A stretch of DNA of 50,966 nucleotides from positions 1 through 50,966 of the forward strand of contig NZ_JADMLH010000033.1 in assembly GCF_016464385.1 (NCBI RefSeq), in the 5' to 3' direction. The position numbers and the translations under genes are program-made. The notes under the pieces were generated by a model. The model ran no database searches. It worked only from the letters and a program-made list of their open reading frames with translations, and was not told the DNA's origin. Source of the DNA: Nucisporomicrobium flavum. Its GTDB lineage: Bacteria; Actinomycetota; Actinomycetes; Mycobacteriales; Micromonosporaceae. Below are positions 40,984-49,911 of the stretch, piece after piece; positions within the stretch are counted from its first letter, which is position 1; each line of letters starts with the position of its first letter.

Positions 40984-41804
40984 TCACCAACCGTCGCGAG
41001 GCGTGGACCGGCCGGCTCCTGCTGGGGCTGCTGATGGCGGTCACCGTCGTACCGTTCGTCAGCCTGTTCGTCACCGCGCTGCACCCCAAGGGGACCTATC
41101 CCTCCGGGTTGTCGTGGCCGGACGACCCGCAGTGGGGCAACTTCGCCGATGCGTTCCGCGCCGCGAGCATGGGCGAGTTGCTGCTCTCCAGCAGCCTCAT
41201 CGTGCTGGGCGTGGTCCCGGCCGCGCTCGTGTTCGGCACCATGGCCGGCTTCGCCTTCGGGCACCTGCGCGTCCCGGGCCACCGGATCGGCTTCCTGGTC
41301 TTCCTGCTCGGCCTCACCCTGCCCTTCGAGGGGATCATCACCCCGCTGTACTACCAGGTCCGCGACATGGGGTTGCTGAACAGCCGGTGGGCGATCATCC
41401 TGCCGCTGATCGGCCTGTTCATGCCGTTCTCCGTGGTGTGGATGCGCGCGCACTTCGTCACGATGCCGGATGACCTCTCGGAGGCGGCCCGCATCGACGG
41501 AGCCGGCACGTGGCAGCTGTTCTGGCGGGTGCACGTACCGCTGGCCATGCCGGCCCTGTCGTCGCTGGGGATCCTGCTGTTCCTCTGGACGTGGAACCAT
41601 TTCCTGCTCGCGATCGTGCTGGTCGACGACCCGGCGAAGCGGACGATGGCCGGCGCGCTGGGCGCCTTCCAGGGACAGTGGGGTACGGACATCCCGCTCC
41701 TGTGCGCCGGTGCGTTGCTGATCCTGGTGCCCACGCTGGCCGTCTTCCTCATCTTCCAGCGCCGCTTCGTCGCGGCTCTGCTCCAGGGTTCGATCAAGGG
41801 CTGA
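40980..41804 (+). CDS. ABC sugar transporter permease (MalG/UgpE type)
   Basis: 274 residues, six membrane helices, EAA loop SEAARIDGAGTWQLFWRVHV (about 168-187). It has an extracytoplasmic start loop with HPKGTYPSGLSWPDD. ATG at 40980 overlaps the first permease stop (ATGA). The phosphorylase gene follows after three bases. Confidence 0.95.
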   Translation: MITNRREAWTGRLLLGLLMAVTVVPFVSLFVTALHPKGTYPSGLSWPDDPQWGNFADAFRAASMGELLLSSSLIVLGVVPAALVFGTMAGFAFGHLRVPGHRIGFLVFLLGLTLPFEGIITPLYYQVRDMGLLNSRWAIILPLIGLFMPFSVVWMRAHFVTMPDDLSEAARIDGAGTWQLFWRVHVPLAMPALSSLGILLFLWTWNHFLLAIVLVDDPAKRTMAGALGAFQGQWGTDIPLLCAGALLILVPTLAVFLIFQRRFVAALLQGSIKG

Positions 41805-41807
41805 GAC

Positions 41808-43301
41808 ATGGACGCTCCACACCTGATCGCGTACGCCGACCGGCTCGGCGGATCGCTGCAAGCGCTCACCGGCCTGCTGCGCGGCCCGCTGGACGGCGTC
41901 TTCGGCGGCGTCCACGTGCTGCCGTTCTTCCGCCCGTACGACGGCGCGGACGCCGGCTTCGACCCGGAGGACCACACCGAACCCGACCCGCGGCTCGGCA
42001 GCTGGGCGGACGTCGGCGAGCTCGCGCGGACGCACACCGTGATGACCGACGTCATCGTCAACCACATGTCGGTCCGCGCCGGGGCCTTCCAGGACGTGAT
42101 CGCCCGAGGCGACGACTCGCCGTACCGTGGCATGTTCCTGACCTTGGGCTCGGTCTTCCCGGACGGCGCCACCGAGGCGGAACTCGCCGCGATCTACCGG
42201 CCCCGGCCCGGCCTGCCGTTCACGACGATGATCCTCGGTGGACGGCCCCGGCTGGTGTGGACGACCTTCACCCCGGAGCAGGTGGATCTGGACGTCCGCG
42301 ACCCCGGCACCTGGGAGTACCTGACGGGCATCATCGACCGGCTCACCGGCGCCGGCGTCACGATGCTGCGGCTGGACGCCGTCGGGTACGTCGGCAAGCA
42401 GGCCGGCACGACGTGTTTCATGACCGACAGGACGCACGCCTTCATCCGGCGGCTGCGCGCGTACGCGAACGAGCACGGCGCCCGGGTCCTGCTCGAGATG
42501 CACGGCCACTACCGCCAGCAGCTCGACCTCGCACCCACCGTCGACCTGGTCTACGACTTCGCCCTGCCGCCGCTCGTCCTGCACGCCCTGCACGCGCGTG
42601 ACGCCCGGCCGCTGGCGCGCTGGCTGGCCGTCCGTCCGCCGAACCTGGTCACCGTGCTGGACACGCACGACGGCATCGGCATCGTGGACGTGGGCGCCAG
42701 TGCGCTCCTGCCGGGCGAGCCCGGGCTGCTGGCCCCGGACCAGATCCACGCGCTGGTCGAGGCGGTGCACGACGCGAGCGGCGGCGCCAGCCGGCTCGCC
42801 ACCGGGACGGCCGCCGGCAACCTGGACCTTTACCAGGTGAACTGCACGTTCTACGACGCGCTCGGCGGGGACGACCGCCGGTATCTCCTGGCGCGCCTGA
42901 TACAGCTGTTCCTGCCCGGCATCCCACAGATCTACTACGTCGGTCTGCTCGCCGGCCGCAACGACGTGGAGCTGCTGCGGCGTACGGGAGTGGGACGCGA
43001 CGTCAACCGGCACCACTACGCTCCGGGCGAGGCCGAGCAGGAGCTGGGCCGCCCGGTCGTCCGGGCCCAGCTCGCCGCGATCCGCCTGCGCGCCCACCAC
43101 CCGGCCTTCCAGGGGTCCTTCGAGCACGAGTGCTCCGGCACCACCATCGCCCTCCGGTGGCGGCACGGCAGCACGTCGGCGGCCCTGCACGTCGACGTCG
43201 GGGATCTGTCCCACCGGCTCACGTGGGAGGCGGAGGGCGCAGTGGACGGCACCGATGACGTGCTGACGCTCGCGGACCGCGGCGACCGGTGGCGCGCGTG
43301 A
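41808..43301 (+). CDS. GH13 subfamily 18 phosphorylase (sucrose phosphorylase-like)
   Basis: 497 residues, cytoplasmic. The whole sequence follows sucrose phosphorylase: AYADRLGGSL start, GGVHVLPFF, DGADAGFDPEDHT, DVIVNHMS and YRPRPGLPF. Nucleophile D190 lies in MLRLDAVGY, acid/base E230 in VLLEMHGHY, transition-state Asp 288 in VLDTHDGIGI, and NLDLYQVNCTFYDAL follows. It should convert an alpha-glucoside plus phosphate to glucose 1-phosphate. GH13_18 also contains glucosylglycerate, glucosylglycerol and sucrose 6'-phosphate phosphorylases; the acceptor cannot be decided here. Its product would feed glycolysis without ATP cost. Confidence 0.92.
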   Translation: MDAPHLIAYADRLGGSLQALTGLLRGPLDGVFGGVHVLPFFRPYDGADAGFDPEDHTEPDPRLGSWADVGELARTHTVMTDVIVNHMSVRAGAFQDVIARGDDSPYRGMFLTLGSVFPDGATEAELAAIYRPRPGLPFTTMILGGRPRLVWTTFTPEQVDLDVRDPGTWEYLTGIIDRLTGAGVTMLRLDAVGYVGKQAGTTCFMTDRTHAFIRRLRAYANEHGARVLLEMHGHYRQQLDLAPTVDLVYDFALPPLVLHALHARDARPLARWLAVRPPNLVTVLDTHDGIGIVDVGASALLPGEPGLLAPDQIHALVEAVHDASGGASRLATGTAAGNLDLYQVNCTFYDALGGDDRRYLLARLIQLFLPGIPQIYYVGLLAGRNDVELLRRTGVGRDVNRHHYAPGEAEQELGRPVVRAQLAAIRLRAHHPAFQGSFEHECSGTTIALRWRHGSTSAALHVDVGDLSHRLTWEAEGAVDGTDDVLTLADRGDRWRA

Positions 43302-44143
43302 CCGTGGAGCGCCCATTCACCGACGCGGAACGCCGCCATTTCCTGCGCTACACCCGTACCCGGTCGTGGCCGATGCTGCAGCGCTACCCCGTGGGCGACG
43401 ACCTGCACGCCGAGTTGCTGGCCCGCATGCTGTCGACCAGCCCCGAGAGCATCAGCACCCTGATCCGTTCGCTGCGTGACGAGGCGGAGGCGGCAGCGGC
43501 GCGGTTGCTGACCGGCAGCGACTACCGGGACGCCCTCGCCGCCCTGCCGTTCCGGCCGGACGACCGCATCGTCGCGGTCGGCGACTCGATCACCGCGGAC
43601 CGCCTCGGCTGGTTCGACGTACTCGCCGCGTCGTTCGCCCTCGCGGGCGCGCCCGCGCCCACCCTGGTCAACCTGGGCGTCAGCGGCGACACCACCGCGG
43701 ACGTGCTGGAACGCTTCGACCTGGTGCAGGCGTCCCGGCCGAGCCGGGTCCTGCTGATGCTGGGCACCAACGACGCCCGCGCCCACGGCCCCGGCGGCGG
43801 CCACCGCATGGCGACGATCCACGAGACGGAACGCAACCTGCGTGCGCTCGTCCAGCTCGTCACGCGGGACCTGAGGACGCCGATCACCGTGCTGACGCCG
43901 TCCGTTGTGGACCAGGACCGCATCGACGGATACTTCCGGGACGGCCCGGTGCGATGGGACGCCACCGCGGTGGCGGAGGTGGCGGGCATCGTCCGCAAGG
44001 TCGTGCCGGACGCCGTCGACCTGTACGGGGCCACGCAGACGGCCGGAGCCGATGTCCTGGAGGAGGATGGCGTGCACCCGTCACCGGCCGGCCAGCAGCT
44101 CATCCTGCGGCGCGTCCTCCATCACCTCGGAGCTGACCGATGA
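43298..44143 (+). CDS. SGNH/GDSL-type esterase
   Basis: 281 residues, no signal peptide. After an N-terminal helical part (about 1-85) the SGNH blocks are GDSIT (95-99, nucleophile S97), NLGVSGDTT, LMLGTNDARAHG and EDGVHPSPAGQ with the Asp/His pair. All four block residues are present. GTG at 43298 overlaps the phosphorylase stop (GTGA); an earlier GTG at 43289 is possible. Second esterase of the operon, cytoplasmic by appearance, so it probably acts on the imported acylated sugar or on a product of the first esterase. Confidence 0.9.
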   Translation: MTVERPFTDAERRHFLRYTRTRSWPMLQRYPVGDDLHAELLARMLSTSPESISTLIRSLRDEAEAAAARLLTGSDYRDALAALPFRPDDRIVAVGDSITADRLGWFDVLAASFALAGAPAPTLVNLGVSGDTTADVLERFDLVQASRPSRVLLMLGTNDARAHGPGGGHRMATIHETERNLRALVQLVTRDLRTPITVLTPSVVDQDRIDGYFRDGPVRWDATAVAEVAGIVRKVVPDAVDLYGATQTAGADVLEEDGVHPSPAGQQLILRRVLHHLGADR

Positions 44144-44571
44144 ACCGTAGGGGATGCGTCTTCTGCGCCGTCGTGGCGCGTCAGGCCGAGGCCAGCATCG
44201 CGTACGAGGACGAGACGGTCGTCGCCTTCATGGATCTGAACCCGGTCACGCGCGGCCATCTTCTCGTCGTGCCACGGGTGCACGCGGTGGGCCTCGAGGA
44301 CCTCGACAAGGCCACGAGCTCCCACGTCTGGTCCGTCGGTCACGATCTGGCCCGGGCACTGCGACGCTCGAGCCTGGGGTGCGAGGGGATCAACGTGTTT
44401 CTCTGCGACGGCGAAGCCGCCTTCCAGACGGTTTTCCACTTCCACCTGCACGTCATCCCGCGCTACGCGGACGACGGCTGGGACTTCAGGGCGGAGTCGC
44501 CGCAACGCGAGAGGTCGCTGCTCGACAGCGACGCGCGGGCGATCAGGGACGCCATCGCGTCCACGCATTGA
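44140..44571 (+). CDS. HIT-family protein
   Basis: 143-residue histidine-triad protein with HFHLHVIPR, giving H100-x-H102-x-H104, the nucleotide-binding/catalytic triad. The N-terminal CVFC pair and RGHLLVVPRVHAV strand also fit. HIT enzymes hydrolyse or transfer nucleotidyl groups (Fhit, Hint, GalT relatives). ATG at 44140 overlaps the esterase stop (ATGA), making it the last gene of the operon. A role with glucose 1-phosphate or a nucleotide sugar is possible but unproven. Confidence 0.92.
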   Translation: MNRRGCVFCAVVARQAEASIAYEDETVVAFMDLNPVTRGHLLVVPRVHAVGLEDLDKATSSHVWSVGHDLARALRRSSLGCEGINVFLCDGEAAFQTVFHFHLHVIPRYADDGWDFRAESPQRERSLLDSDARAIRDAIASTH

Positions 44572-44604
44572 CCGGCCGGCCACCGATGCGGTAGCCGGCC
44601 GGTC
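44570..44604. terminator. strong bidirectional hairpin terminator
   Basis: Perfect 11-bp arms GACCGGCCGGC (44570-44580) and GCCGGCCGGTC (44594-44604) enclose a 13-base loop. The stem begins inside the HIT stop codon and ends 13 bases before the stop of the converging CE1 esterase gene, so it probably serves both operons. Confidence 0.75.
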
Positions 44605-44617
44605 GGGTGCTGCCGGG

Positions 44618-45958
44618 TTACTGCGCGGCGCAGGCCAGGGCCGGCGTGGTCCCCGCGTTCCCGTTGACGAGCATGCCGAAGGTGGTTCCGGCACCGGGTG
44701 CCAGCGCGCCGTTGTACGACGCGTTGGTCACGGTGGCCGTACCGCCCGAGGTGCTCAGCGTGCCGTTCCACACCTGGCTGATCGTCTGCCCGGACGGCAG
44801 CGTCCAGCTGACCCGCCAGCCGGTCGTGGCCGCCGTACCCGTATTGGTCACCGTGGCGTCGGCCTGGAAGCCGCCCTGCCAGGTGTTGACGACCTTGAAG
44901 GTGGCGGTGCAGGCGCGGGGCTGGCCGGACGGCGGCGAGCTCGGCGGCGTGGAAGGCGGCGTGGACGGCGAGGACGGGGGCGTCGACGGCGAGGTGGGCG
45001 GCGTGCTGGTGCTGGGCAGCGCCGAGAAGAACCGCCAGATCTCACCGCCGGTCCACGTACGGGCACCGCTGGTGCTCGTGGTCCCGTCCACCGGCTCGGG
45101 GGTGTGATCGCCGTCGAACGCCGCCCAGGTCACCGGGTAGCCGGCGCGGCACCCCGAGTACGCGGTCACGATGTGGCTCAGGCTGCCCCGGGCCGGCTCC
45201 GGCGGGTTCTGCGACGTGCAGCCGTTGTTGCGGACGAAGGTGTCCCGCAGCTGGCGGCCGAGCGAGATGTCGAGAACGCTGTCATGCGTGCCGTGGATGC
45301 CGAGGTAGGCGACCGGCTGGGTGCCTCCGGAGCATCCGCTCAGGTTCGCGCCGGACATGACGGCGACCGCGCGGAACACCGTCGGGCGGGCGCAGGCGAC
45401 GGCGTAGCTCATCGCCCCGCCGTAGCTCCAGCCGGTGGCGAACAGCTGCGACGTGTCGACACAGAGGTCGTTCTCGATCAGCGAGGTGAGCGCGTCGACG
45501 AGAGCCAGGTCCCGTCCGCCGGTGTTCGCCCACCCGTTGTCGATGCCCTGCGGCGCGACGAGGATCGCGCTGTTGTTCGACAGTTGCTGCTGCCCGTAGT
45601 ACGCCCACACCGCGCCGGACGACCCGCCGGTCGCCACGTCCTGGGCGGTCCCGTTCAGCCAGTGGAAGGCGAAGATCAGCTTGTACGGCCGATTACGGTC
45701 GTAGCCGTCCGGGACGCGCAGGATGTACGTCCGGTTCTGCCCGCCGCTCGAGATCGTCCGGGTGCCGCTGGTCAGCGTCGGTGCCTTGCCACAGCCGGCC
45801 GTGGCAGCCGCGGCGGACGGCGCCGCGGCGGCGGTGCCACCGAGCACACCGGTCACCATCGCCGCGCCCAGCGCCAGCGCGGCGACGGCTGCGCCCACCG
45901 AGGAGGCGAGGCGGCGGACTCGATCGGAGGATGGGGATGACGTCCGTTGTCTGAGCAC
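44618..45958 (-). CDS. secreted CE1-type esterase (PHB depolymerase/feruloyl esterase-like) with CBM2
   Basis: 446 residues. A long signal peptide (about 1-52) is followed by an esterase domain (about 55-315). The domain has YILRVPDGYDRNRPYKLIFAFH split in two parts, ILVAPQGIDNGW, the nucleophile S178 in GWSYGGAMSYA, and a catalytic His in FDGDHTPEP. Such enzymes are annotated as PHB depolymerases but many are acetyl xylan or feruloyl esterases, which the neighbours favour. A Ser/Thr/Pro linker leads to a C-terminal CBM2 (about 345-446) with VVNTWQGGFQA and SQVWNGTLST. GTG at 45958 with AGGAG five bases ahead. Third gene of the operon. Confidence 0.92.
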   Translation of the reverse strand: MLRQRTSSPSSDRVRRLASSVGAAVAALALGAAMVTGVLGGTAAAAPSAAAATAGCGKAPTLTSGTRTISSGGQNRTYILRVPDGYDRNRPYKLIFAFHWLNGTAQDVATGGSSGAVWAYYGQQQLSNNSAILVAPQGIDNGWANTGGRDLALVDALTSLIENDLCVDTSQLFATGWSYGGAMSYAVACARPTVFRAVAVMSGANLSGCSGGTQPVAYLGIHGTHDSVLDISLGRQLRDTFVRNNGCTSQNPPEPARGSLSHIVTAYSGCRAGYPVTWAAFDGDHTPEPVDGTTSTSGARTWTGGEIWRFFSALPSTSTPPTSPSTPPSSPSTPPSTPPSSPPSGQPRACTATFKVVNTWQGGFQADATVTNTGTAATTGWRVSWTLPSGQTISQVWNGTLSTSGGTATVTNASYNGALAPGAGTTFGMLVNGNAGTTPALACAAQ

Positions 45959-45979
45959 GGTGACTCCTGGGGATCGCGG

Positions 45980-47716
45980 TCAGGTGGTGGTGCAGGTGAG
46001 GGAGGGGGTGCCCGGGCTGCCGTTGGCGAGCAGCCCGAACGTGGTGGACGCACTCGCCGCCAGGGCGCCGTTGTACGACGCGTTGCCGACGGTCACGGTC
46101 GAGCCGCTGGTGCTGAGCGTGCCGTTCCAGACCTGGGAGATGCTCTGCCCGGCGGCCGTCCAGCTGACCCGCCATCCGTTCACCGGCGCGGATCCGGCCG
46201 TCACGGTGACCTCCGCCTGGAAGCCGCCGGACCAGGTGTTGGTGGTGCGGAAGGCCGCGCTGCACCCGGCGGTCGGCGGCGGGTCGGTCGGGGGCGGATC
46301 AGTCGGCGGCGGGTCGGTCGGCGGCGGGTCGGTCGGGGGCGTACCGGTGCGGGTGAACTGCCAGCGGTCGAGGTTGAACAGGCTGCCGCTGCCACCGGTG
46401 AACCGCAGGTACAGGTCGTGCGTGCCGGTGGCGGTCACCGGGCAGCTCACGCCGGTGTACGTCTGCCAGCCTCCGGTGCCGGGCACGGTGCAGGTCCCCG
46501 CGAGGGTGCCGGTCGTGCCGTCGAGCCGTACCTCGATGCGGCCGCCGGACGTGGCGGAGGCGGCCTGGGCGGTGAACGTCGACGCGCCAGTACCGAACGC
46601 GACGCCCTTGACCTTGATCCAGTCGCCGTTGTCGATGTAGCTGACCGCACGTCCGCTCGTGCCGAGGGCCTCGGTCTCCACACCGGACTCGAAGGCGATC
46701 GTCTCCGCCTCCTGCCGGACGTAAGGATCGAGCGTGCCGACCTGGGGTGCGCCGGCCGTCGTCATGGTGATGGTCGGGATCGTCCCGTCCGAGCGGTAGC
46801 TGAACTTCTCCACGGCGACCGAGCGGGTGTAGCCGCCACCGCCCGGCAGCGCCCCGTTGTGGTAGAAGAAGTACGAGTTCCCGGCGAAGTCGATGACGCC
46901 CGGATGGTTGGTGAAGCTGCTGCCCTGGGTGGGCATGACGGTGCCCCGGTAGGTCCACGGTCCGAGCGGCCCCGGCGCCGTCGAGTAGGCGATGAACTCC
47001 GAGCAGCACTTCGCGGCGTACACCAGGTAGTAGAGGTTGTTGCGTTTGTAGACCCAGGGGCCTTCCTCGAACAGGGTGGGCCGGTTGGCGTCCCCCGTAC
47101 GCGTGCCGAAGCCGGCGGTTGTCAGCGCGATCTTCGCCGGGCTGCCGGAGTACGAGATCATGTCGGCGTTGAGCCGGACGTACCAGAGGTTGGGGTTGCC
47201 CCAGTAGAGGTACGCCTGCCCGTCGTCGTCGATGAACACGGTCGGGTCGATCTCGTTGGTCTCGACGAGTGGATGCCCGAGCGCGTCGCGGAAGGGTCCG
47301 GTGGGGCTGTCGGCGACCGCGACCCCGATGGCCATCCGGCCGGTGGCCTTCGTGGTCATGGGCACGTACCAGTAGAACTTGCCGTTGCGTTCGACGGCCT
47401 GCCCCGCCCAGGCGTTGCTGGCGGCCCAGCTGAAGTCGGACAGGTCGAGCGGTGAACCGTGGTCGGTCCAGTTGACCATGTCGGCGGACGACCAGACCCG
47501 CCACTCCTTCATCGTGAAGTACGTCGAGTTGTCCTCGTCGTGTCCGGTGTAGAGGTAGACCCGGCCGTTGTGCACCAGCGGGGCCGGATCCGCGGTGTAG
47601 ATGGTCTGGACGATGGGGTTGTCGGCCCGGACCGGCAGCGGCGCCGCCAGGATCATGAGGACCGCGCCGAGCACGGAGAGCAGCGATGTCACGAGACGTC
47701 CCCGGGGCGGCGTCAC
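45980..47716 (-). CDS. secreted GH43 arabinofuranosidase/xylosidase-type enzyme with CBM6 and CBM2
   Basis: 578 residues. The hydrophobic start (VTSLLSVLGAVLMILAAPLP) is a signal peptide ending VRA. The GH43 five-blade propeller begins NPIVQTIYTADPAPLV, with the base Asp near 43, the EIDPTVFIDDDG Asp, and the general acid probably in FEEGPWVYKR. A CBM6 follows (about 335-455, QEAETIAFESGVETE through LYLRFTGGSGSLFNLD), then a PPPTDP repeat linker and a CBM2 to the end. This layout is seen in arabinoxylan arabinofuranohydrolases. GTG at 47716 overlaps the previous stop (GTGA); GTG at 47692 is an alternative. Confidence 0.92.
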   Translation of the reverse strand: MTPPRGRLVTSLLSVLGAVLMILAAPLPVRADNPIVQTIYTADPAPLVHNGRVYLYTGHDEDNSTYFTMKEWRVWSSADMVNWTDHGSPLDLSDFSWAASNAWAGQAVERNGKFYWYVPMTTKATGRMAIGVAVADSPTGPFRDALGHPLVETNEIDPTVFIDDDGQAYLYWGNPNLWYVRLNADMISYSGSPAKIALTTAGFGTRTGDANRPTLFEEGPWVYKRNNLYYLVYAAKCCSEFIAYSTAPGPLGPWTYRGTVMPTQGSSFTNHPGVIDFAGNSYFFYHNGALPGGGGYTRSVAVEKFSYRSDGTIPTITMTTAGAPQVGTLDPYVRQEAETIAFESGVETEALGTSGRAVSYIDNGDWIKVKGVAFGTGASTFTAQAASATSGGRIEVRLDGTTGTLAGTCTVPGTGGWQTYTGVSCPVTATGTHDLYLRFTGGSGSLFNLDRWQFTRTGTPPTDPPPTDPPPTDPPPTDPPPTAGCSAAFRTTNTWSGGFQAEVTVTAGSAPVNGWRVSWTAAGQSISQVWNGTLSTSGSTVTVGNASYNGALAASASTTFGLLANGSPGTPSLTCTTT

Positions 47717-49701
47717 GGCGTGGCCACCGAGAACTGGTTGACGGTGACCGCGCCGCCGAGGCTGCGCGTCGCGTAGTTGAAGATGCCGAAGCGGTAGCCC
47801 ATGAAGAACTGCCAATCGTTGTTCAGCGTGAACGCCGGTCCGAGGGTGGTGAACGTGGTGCCGTCGGTGCTGTACGAGAAGCGCGCGGTGCGTCCGGATC
47901 CGGGCCGGATGTCGGCGTTGATCCGCAGCCAGATCCGGCCGCCGCTCACCGTGGCTCCGGCCTGTTCGGTGCCCGTACCGGTGGTGGTCCAGCCGCTGGT
48001 CGACATGGTGAGGCCGTTGGTCATCGAGACCCGGGTGGTGGAGCCGTCCTTGCGGATGCCGATCCAGGCTGAGGAGTCGCGCAGCATGGCCAGGCCGGTA
48101 CGGTCCCCGTCGGCCATCGCCGAGTAGTCCAGCTGCACGGTCGCCGTGGACGACGGGCCCTGGATGCGGCGGGTCAGCGTGTTCCGGGCGTTGTAGAGGT
48201 CGTTGGTGACGGTGGCGGTCGACAGCCGCAGCCCGTTGTTGACCGTGACCTTGCTGGTGTCCGGGTTGTGGTTCCACTCGTACTGCTGGCCGAGCGTGGT
48301 GCCGGCGAACGAGTCCGAGCCGGTCATCGGCGTCAGCGGGTGCCAGGGCAGGTTCGGGCGCGGGTAGCTGGCGCCCCACCGGCCGTTGACGGTCTGCAGG
48401 ACGGGCCAGCCGTCGCCGCTCCACGTGATGGGCGCGAGCGTCGGCATCCGGCCGCCGGGGTACGCGTCGGTGAAGGCCATGTACCACCAGTCACCGTTCT
48501 GGGTCTGCACGAGCCCGCCCTGGTGCGGCACCCCGCCGCCGCTGATCGGGCCGGGCAGGTTCAGCAGGACCTGGCGCTGCTCGTACGGTCCCCACGGGCT
48601 GGTCGAGCGCAGCACGTACTGGCCGTTGGCCGGCCGGGTGAGCCAGATGTAGTAGTAGTTGCCCCGCTTGTACATGCGGGAGCCCTCGAGGGTGCCGATG
48701 CTCGACGGGGTCTGGTACACCGTCTGGGCGCGGACCTGGGACGTGAGGTCGGACGAGAGCTGGGCCACGCTGATCGTGCCGTTGCCGTACGCGACGTACG
48801 GGGTGTCGTTGTCGAACAGCAGGCCGGCGTCGTAGTAGCAGTTGTTGATGCGGGCCTTCTTGCTCCAGCCACCGCTGACCGACGACGAGGTGTAGACGTA
48901 CGTGCGGTTGAACTCCGTGCACCCGAGCCAGTAGTACGTGCTGTTGCTGGGCCGATAGTTGAAGGCCGAGGCCCAGATGCCCTTCACGTACGCCCGCCCG
49001 CCGCTCAGGTCGTACGCGGACGAGTCGAAGTCCAGCCGCGGCACCGAGTGGCCGGCGTACTCCCAGTTGACCAGGTCGTACGAGCGCAGGATCGGCGCGC
49101 CCGGCGAGTAGTGCATGGTCGAGGCGGAGTAGTAGTACACGTCCCCGACCCGGATGATGTCGCCGTCCGCGAAGTCCTGCCAGACCACGGGGTTGGTGAA
49201 CGTGCTCGGCGCGGACGGGTCCGTCGGCGGCGGGTCCGACGGGGGCGGGTTGGACGGAGGCGGGCTCGACGGCGGGGTCGACGGGGCGGGCTCGCCGGTG
49301 CAGGCCACGCCGTTCAGGGTGAAGCCGGTCGGCGCCGGGTTGCCGGACGGGGACGCGCCGTTGAACCCGAAGGACACGTTCCCCCCGGTGGGCAGGGAGG
49401 CGTTGTACTCGGCGTTGGTCACGGTCACCTGCGAGCCGGACTGGGTGACCGAGCCGTTCCACAGCTGGGTGACGCTCTGCCCGGCGGTGAACGCCCAGCC
49501 GAGCCGCCAGCCGGTGATCGGGTCACCGAGGTTGTCGATGGTCACGGAGGCGCCGAAGCCGCCCTGCCACTGGTTGGTCACCGTGTACGTGACCCGGCAG
49601 GCGGCCGCGGCGCGGGCACTGGACCCGACCGAGATCCCGGCGACGCTGAGCGCCAGGGCGAGGCTCGCGGCGATCCACAGCCGCGGATGCGCGCGGTGCA
49701 T
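47713..49701 (-). CDS. secreted CBM2-GH43 enzyme with C-terminal beta-sandwich
   Basis: 662 residues. Signal peptide (about 1-31, ending ARAAA), N-terminal CBM2 (about 33-133, TNQWQGGFGASVTI, LWNGSVTQSG). A proline-rich linker with repeated SPPPSNPPPSDPPPTDP follows. The GH43 propeller starts FTNPVVWQDFADGDIIRV, with YDAGLLFDN and TLEGSRMYKRG as later blades. A beta-xylosidase-type concanavalin-like C-terminal domain (about 480-660) has DSFAGTTLGQQYEWNHNPDT and TALAM-type strands. Expected to cut xylosidic or arabinosidic links in arabinoxylan. AAGGAG precedes the ATG at 49701. First gene of a three-gene operon behind a CebR-like box. Confidence 0.92.
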   Translation of the reverse strand: MHRAHPRLWIAASLALALSVAGISVGSSARAAAACRVTYTVTNQWQGGFGASVTIDNLGDPITGWRLGWAFTAGQSVTQLWNGSVTQSGSQVTVTNAEYNASLPTGGNVSFGFNGASPSGNPAPTGFTLNGVACTGEPAPSTPPSSPPPSNPPPSDPPPTDPSAPSTFTNPVVWQDFADGDIIRVGDVYYYSASTMHYSPGAPILRSYDLVNWEYAGHSVPRLDFDSSAYDLSGGRAYVKGIWASAFNYRPSNSTYYWLGCTEFNRTYVYTSSSVSGGWSKKARINNCYYDAGLLFDNDTPYVAYGNGTISVAQLSSDLTSQVRAQTVYQTPSSIGTLEGSRMYKRGNYYYIWLTRPANGQYVLRSTSPWGPYEQRQVLLNLPGPISGGGVPHQGGLVQTQNGDWWYMAFTDAYPGGRMPTLAPITWSGDGWPVLQTVNGRWGASYPRPNLPWHPLTPMTGSDSFAGTTLGQQYEWNHNPDTSKVTVNNGLRLSTATVTNDLYNARNTLTRRIQGPSSTATVQLDYSAMADGDRTGLAMLRDSSAWIGIRKDGSTTRVSMTNGLTMSTSGWTTTGTGTEQAGATVSGGRIWLRINADIRPGSGRTARFSYSTDGTTFTTLGPAFTLNNDWQFFMGYRFGIFNYATRSLGGAVTVNQFSVATP

Positions 49702-49726
49702 CCTGATCTCCTTCGGGTCGGCACGG

Positions 49727-49740
49727 TGGGAGCGCTTCCA
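49727..49740 (-). promoter_or_regulatory. CebR-like operator upstream of the GH43 operon
   Basis: TGGGAGCGCTTCCA (+ strand 49727-49740) differs at one position from the perfect palindrome TGGGAGCGCTCCCA, the known binding site of the cellobiose repressor CebR in Streptomyces. It sits 25 bases before the GH43 start. On the minus strand TTGAAT (49763-49768), 17 bases, and CAACGT (49740-49745) may form the promoter directly upstream of it. Confidence 0.75.
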
Positions 49741-49844
49741 CGTTGCCAGCAGATTTCGTGGCATTCAAGCTCATAGATACCGCGACCTATTGCGGGCGAC
49801 CGGCATAACGGTTTTTCACCGGCTCTTACCGGAAATTGCATTCA

Positions 49845-49873
49845 TTGAGTCTGTGGGAGCGCTCCCGTAGCAT
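49845..49873 (+). promoter_or_regulatory. promoter with CebR-like operator in the spacer, upstream of GH62 gene
   Basis: TTGAGT (49845-49850) and TAGCAT (49868-49873) are 17 bases apart and the spacer contains TGGGAGCGCTCCCG (49854-49867), 13 of 14 matches to the CebR box. Bound repressor would block RNA polymerase directly. The GH62 start is 38 bases beyond. The second box, at 49727-49740, serves the divergent operon. Confidence 0.75.
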
Positions 49874-49911
49874 CCCGAATGCGCACGCCGTCATCCTGTC
49901 AGGAGATTTCT

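Noticed and set aside
40863..43316. Minus-strand frame of 817 codons over the permease and phosphorylase genes
   Set aside because: It is Gln/Arg/His-rich shadow sequence opposite genes with clear domains and coupled starts.
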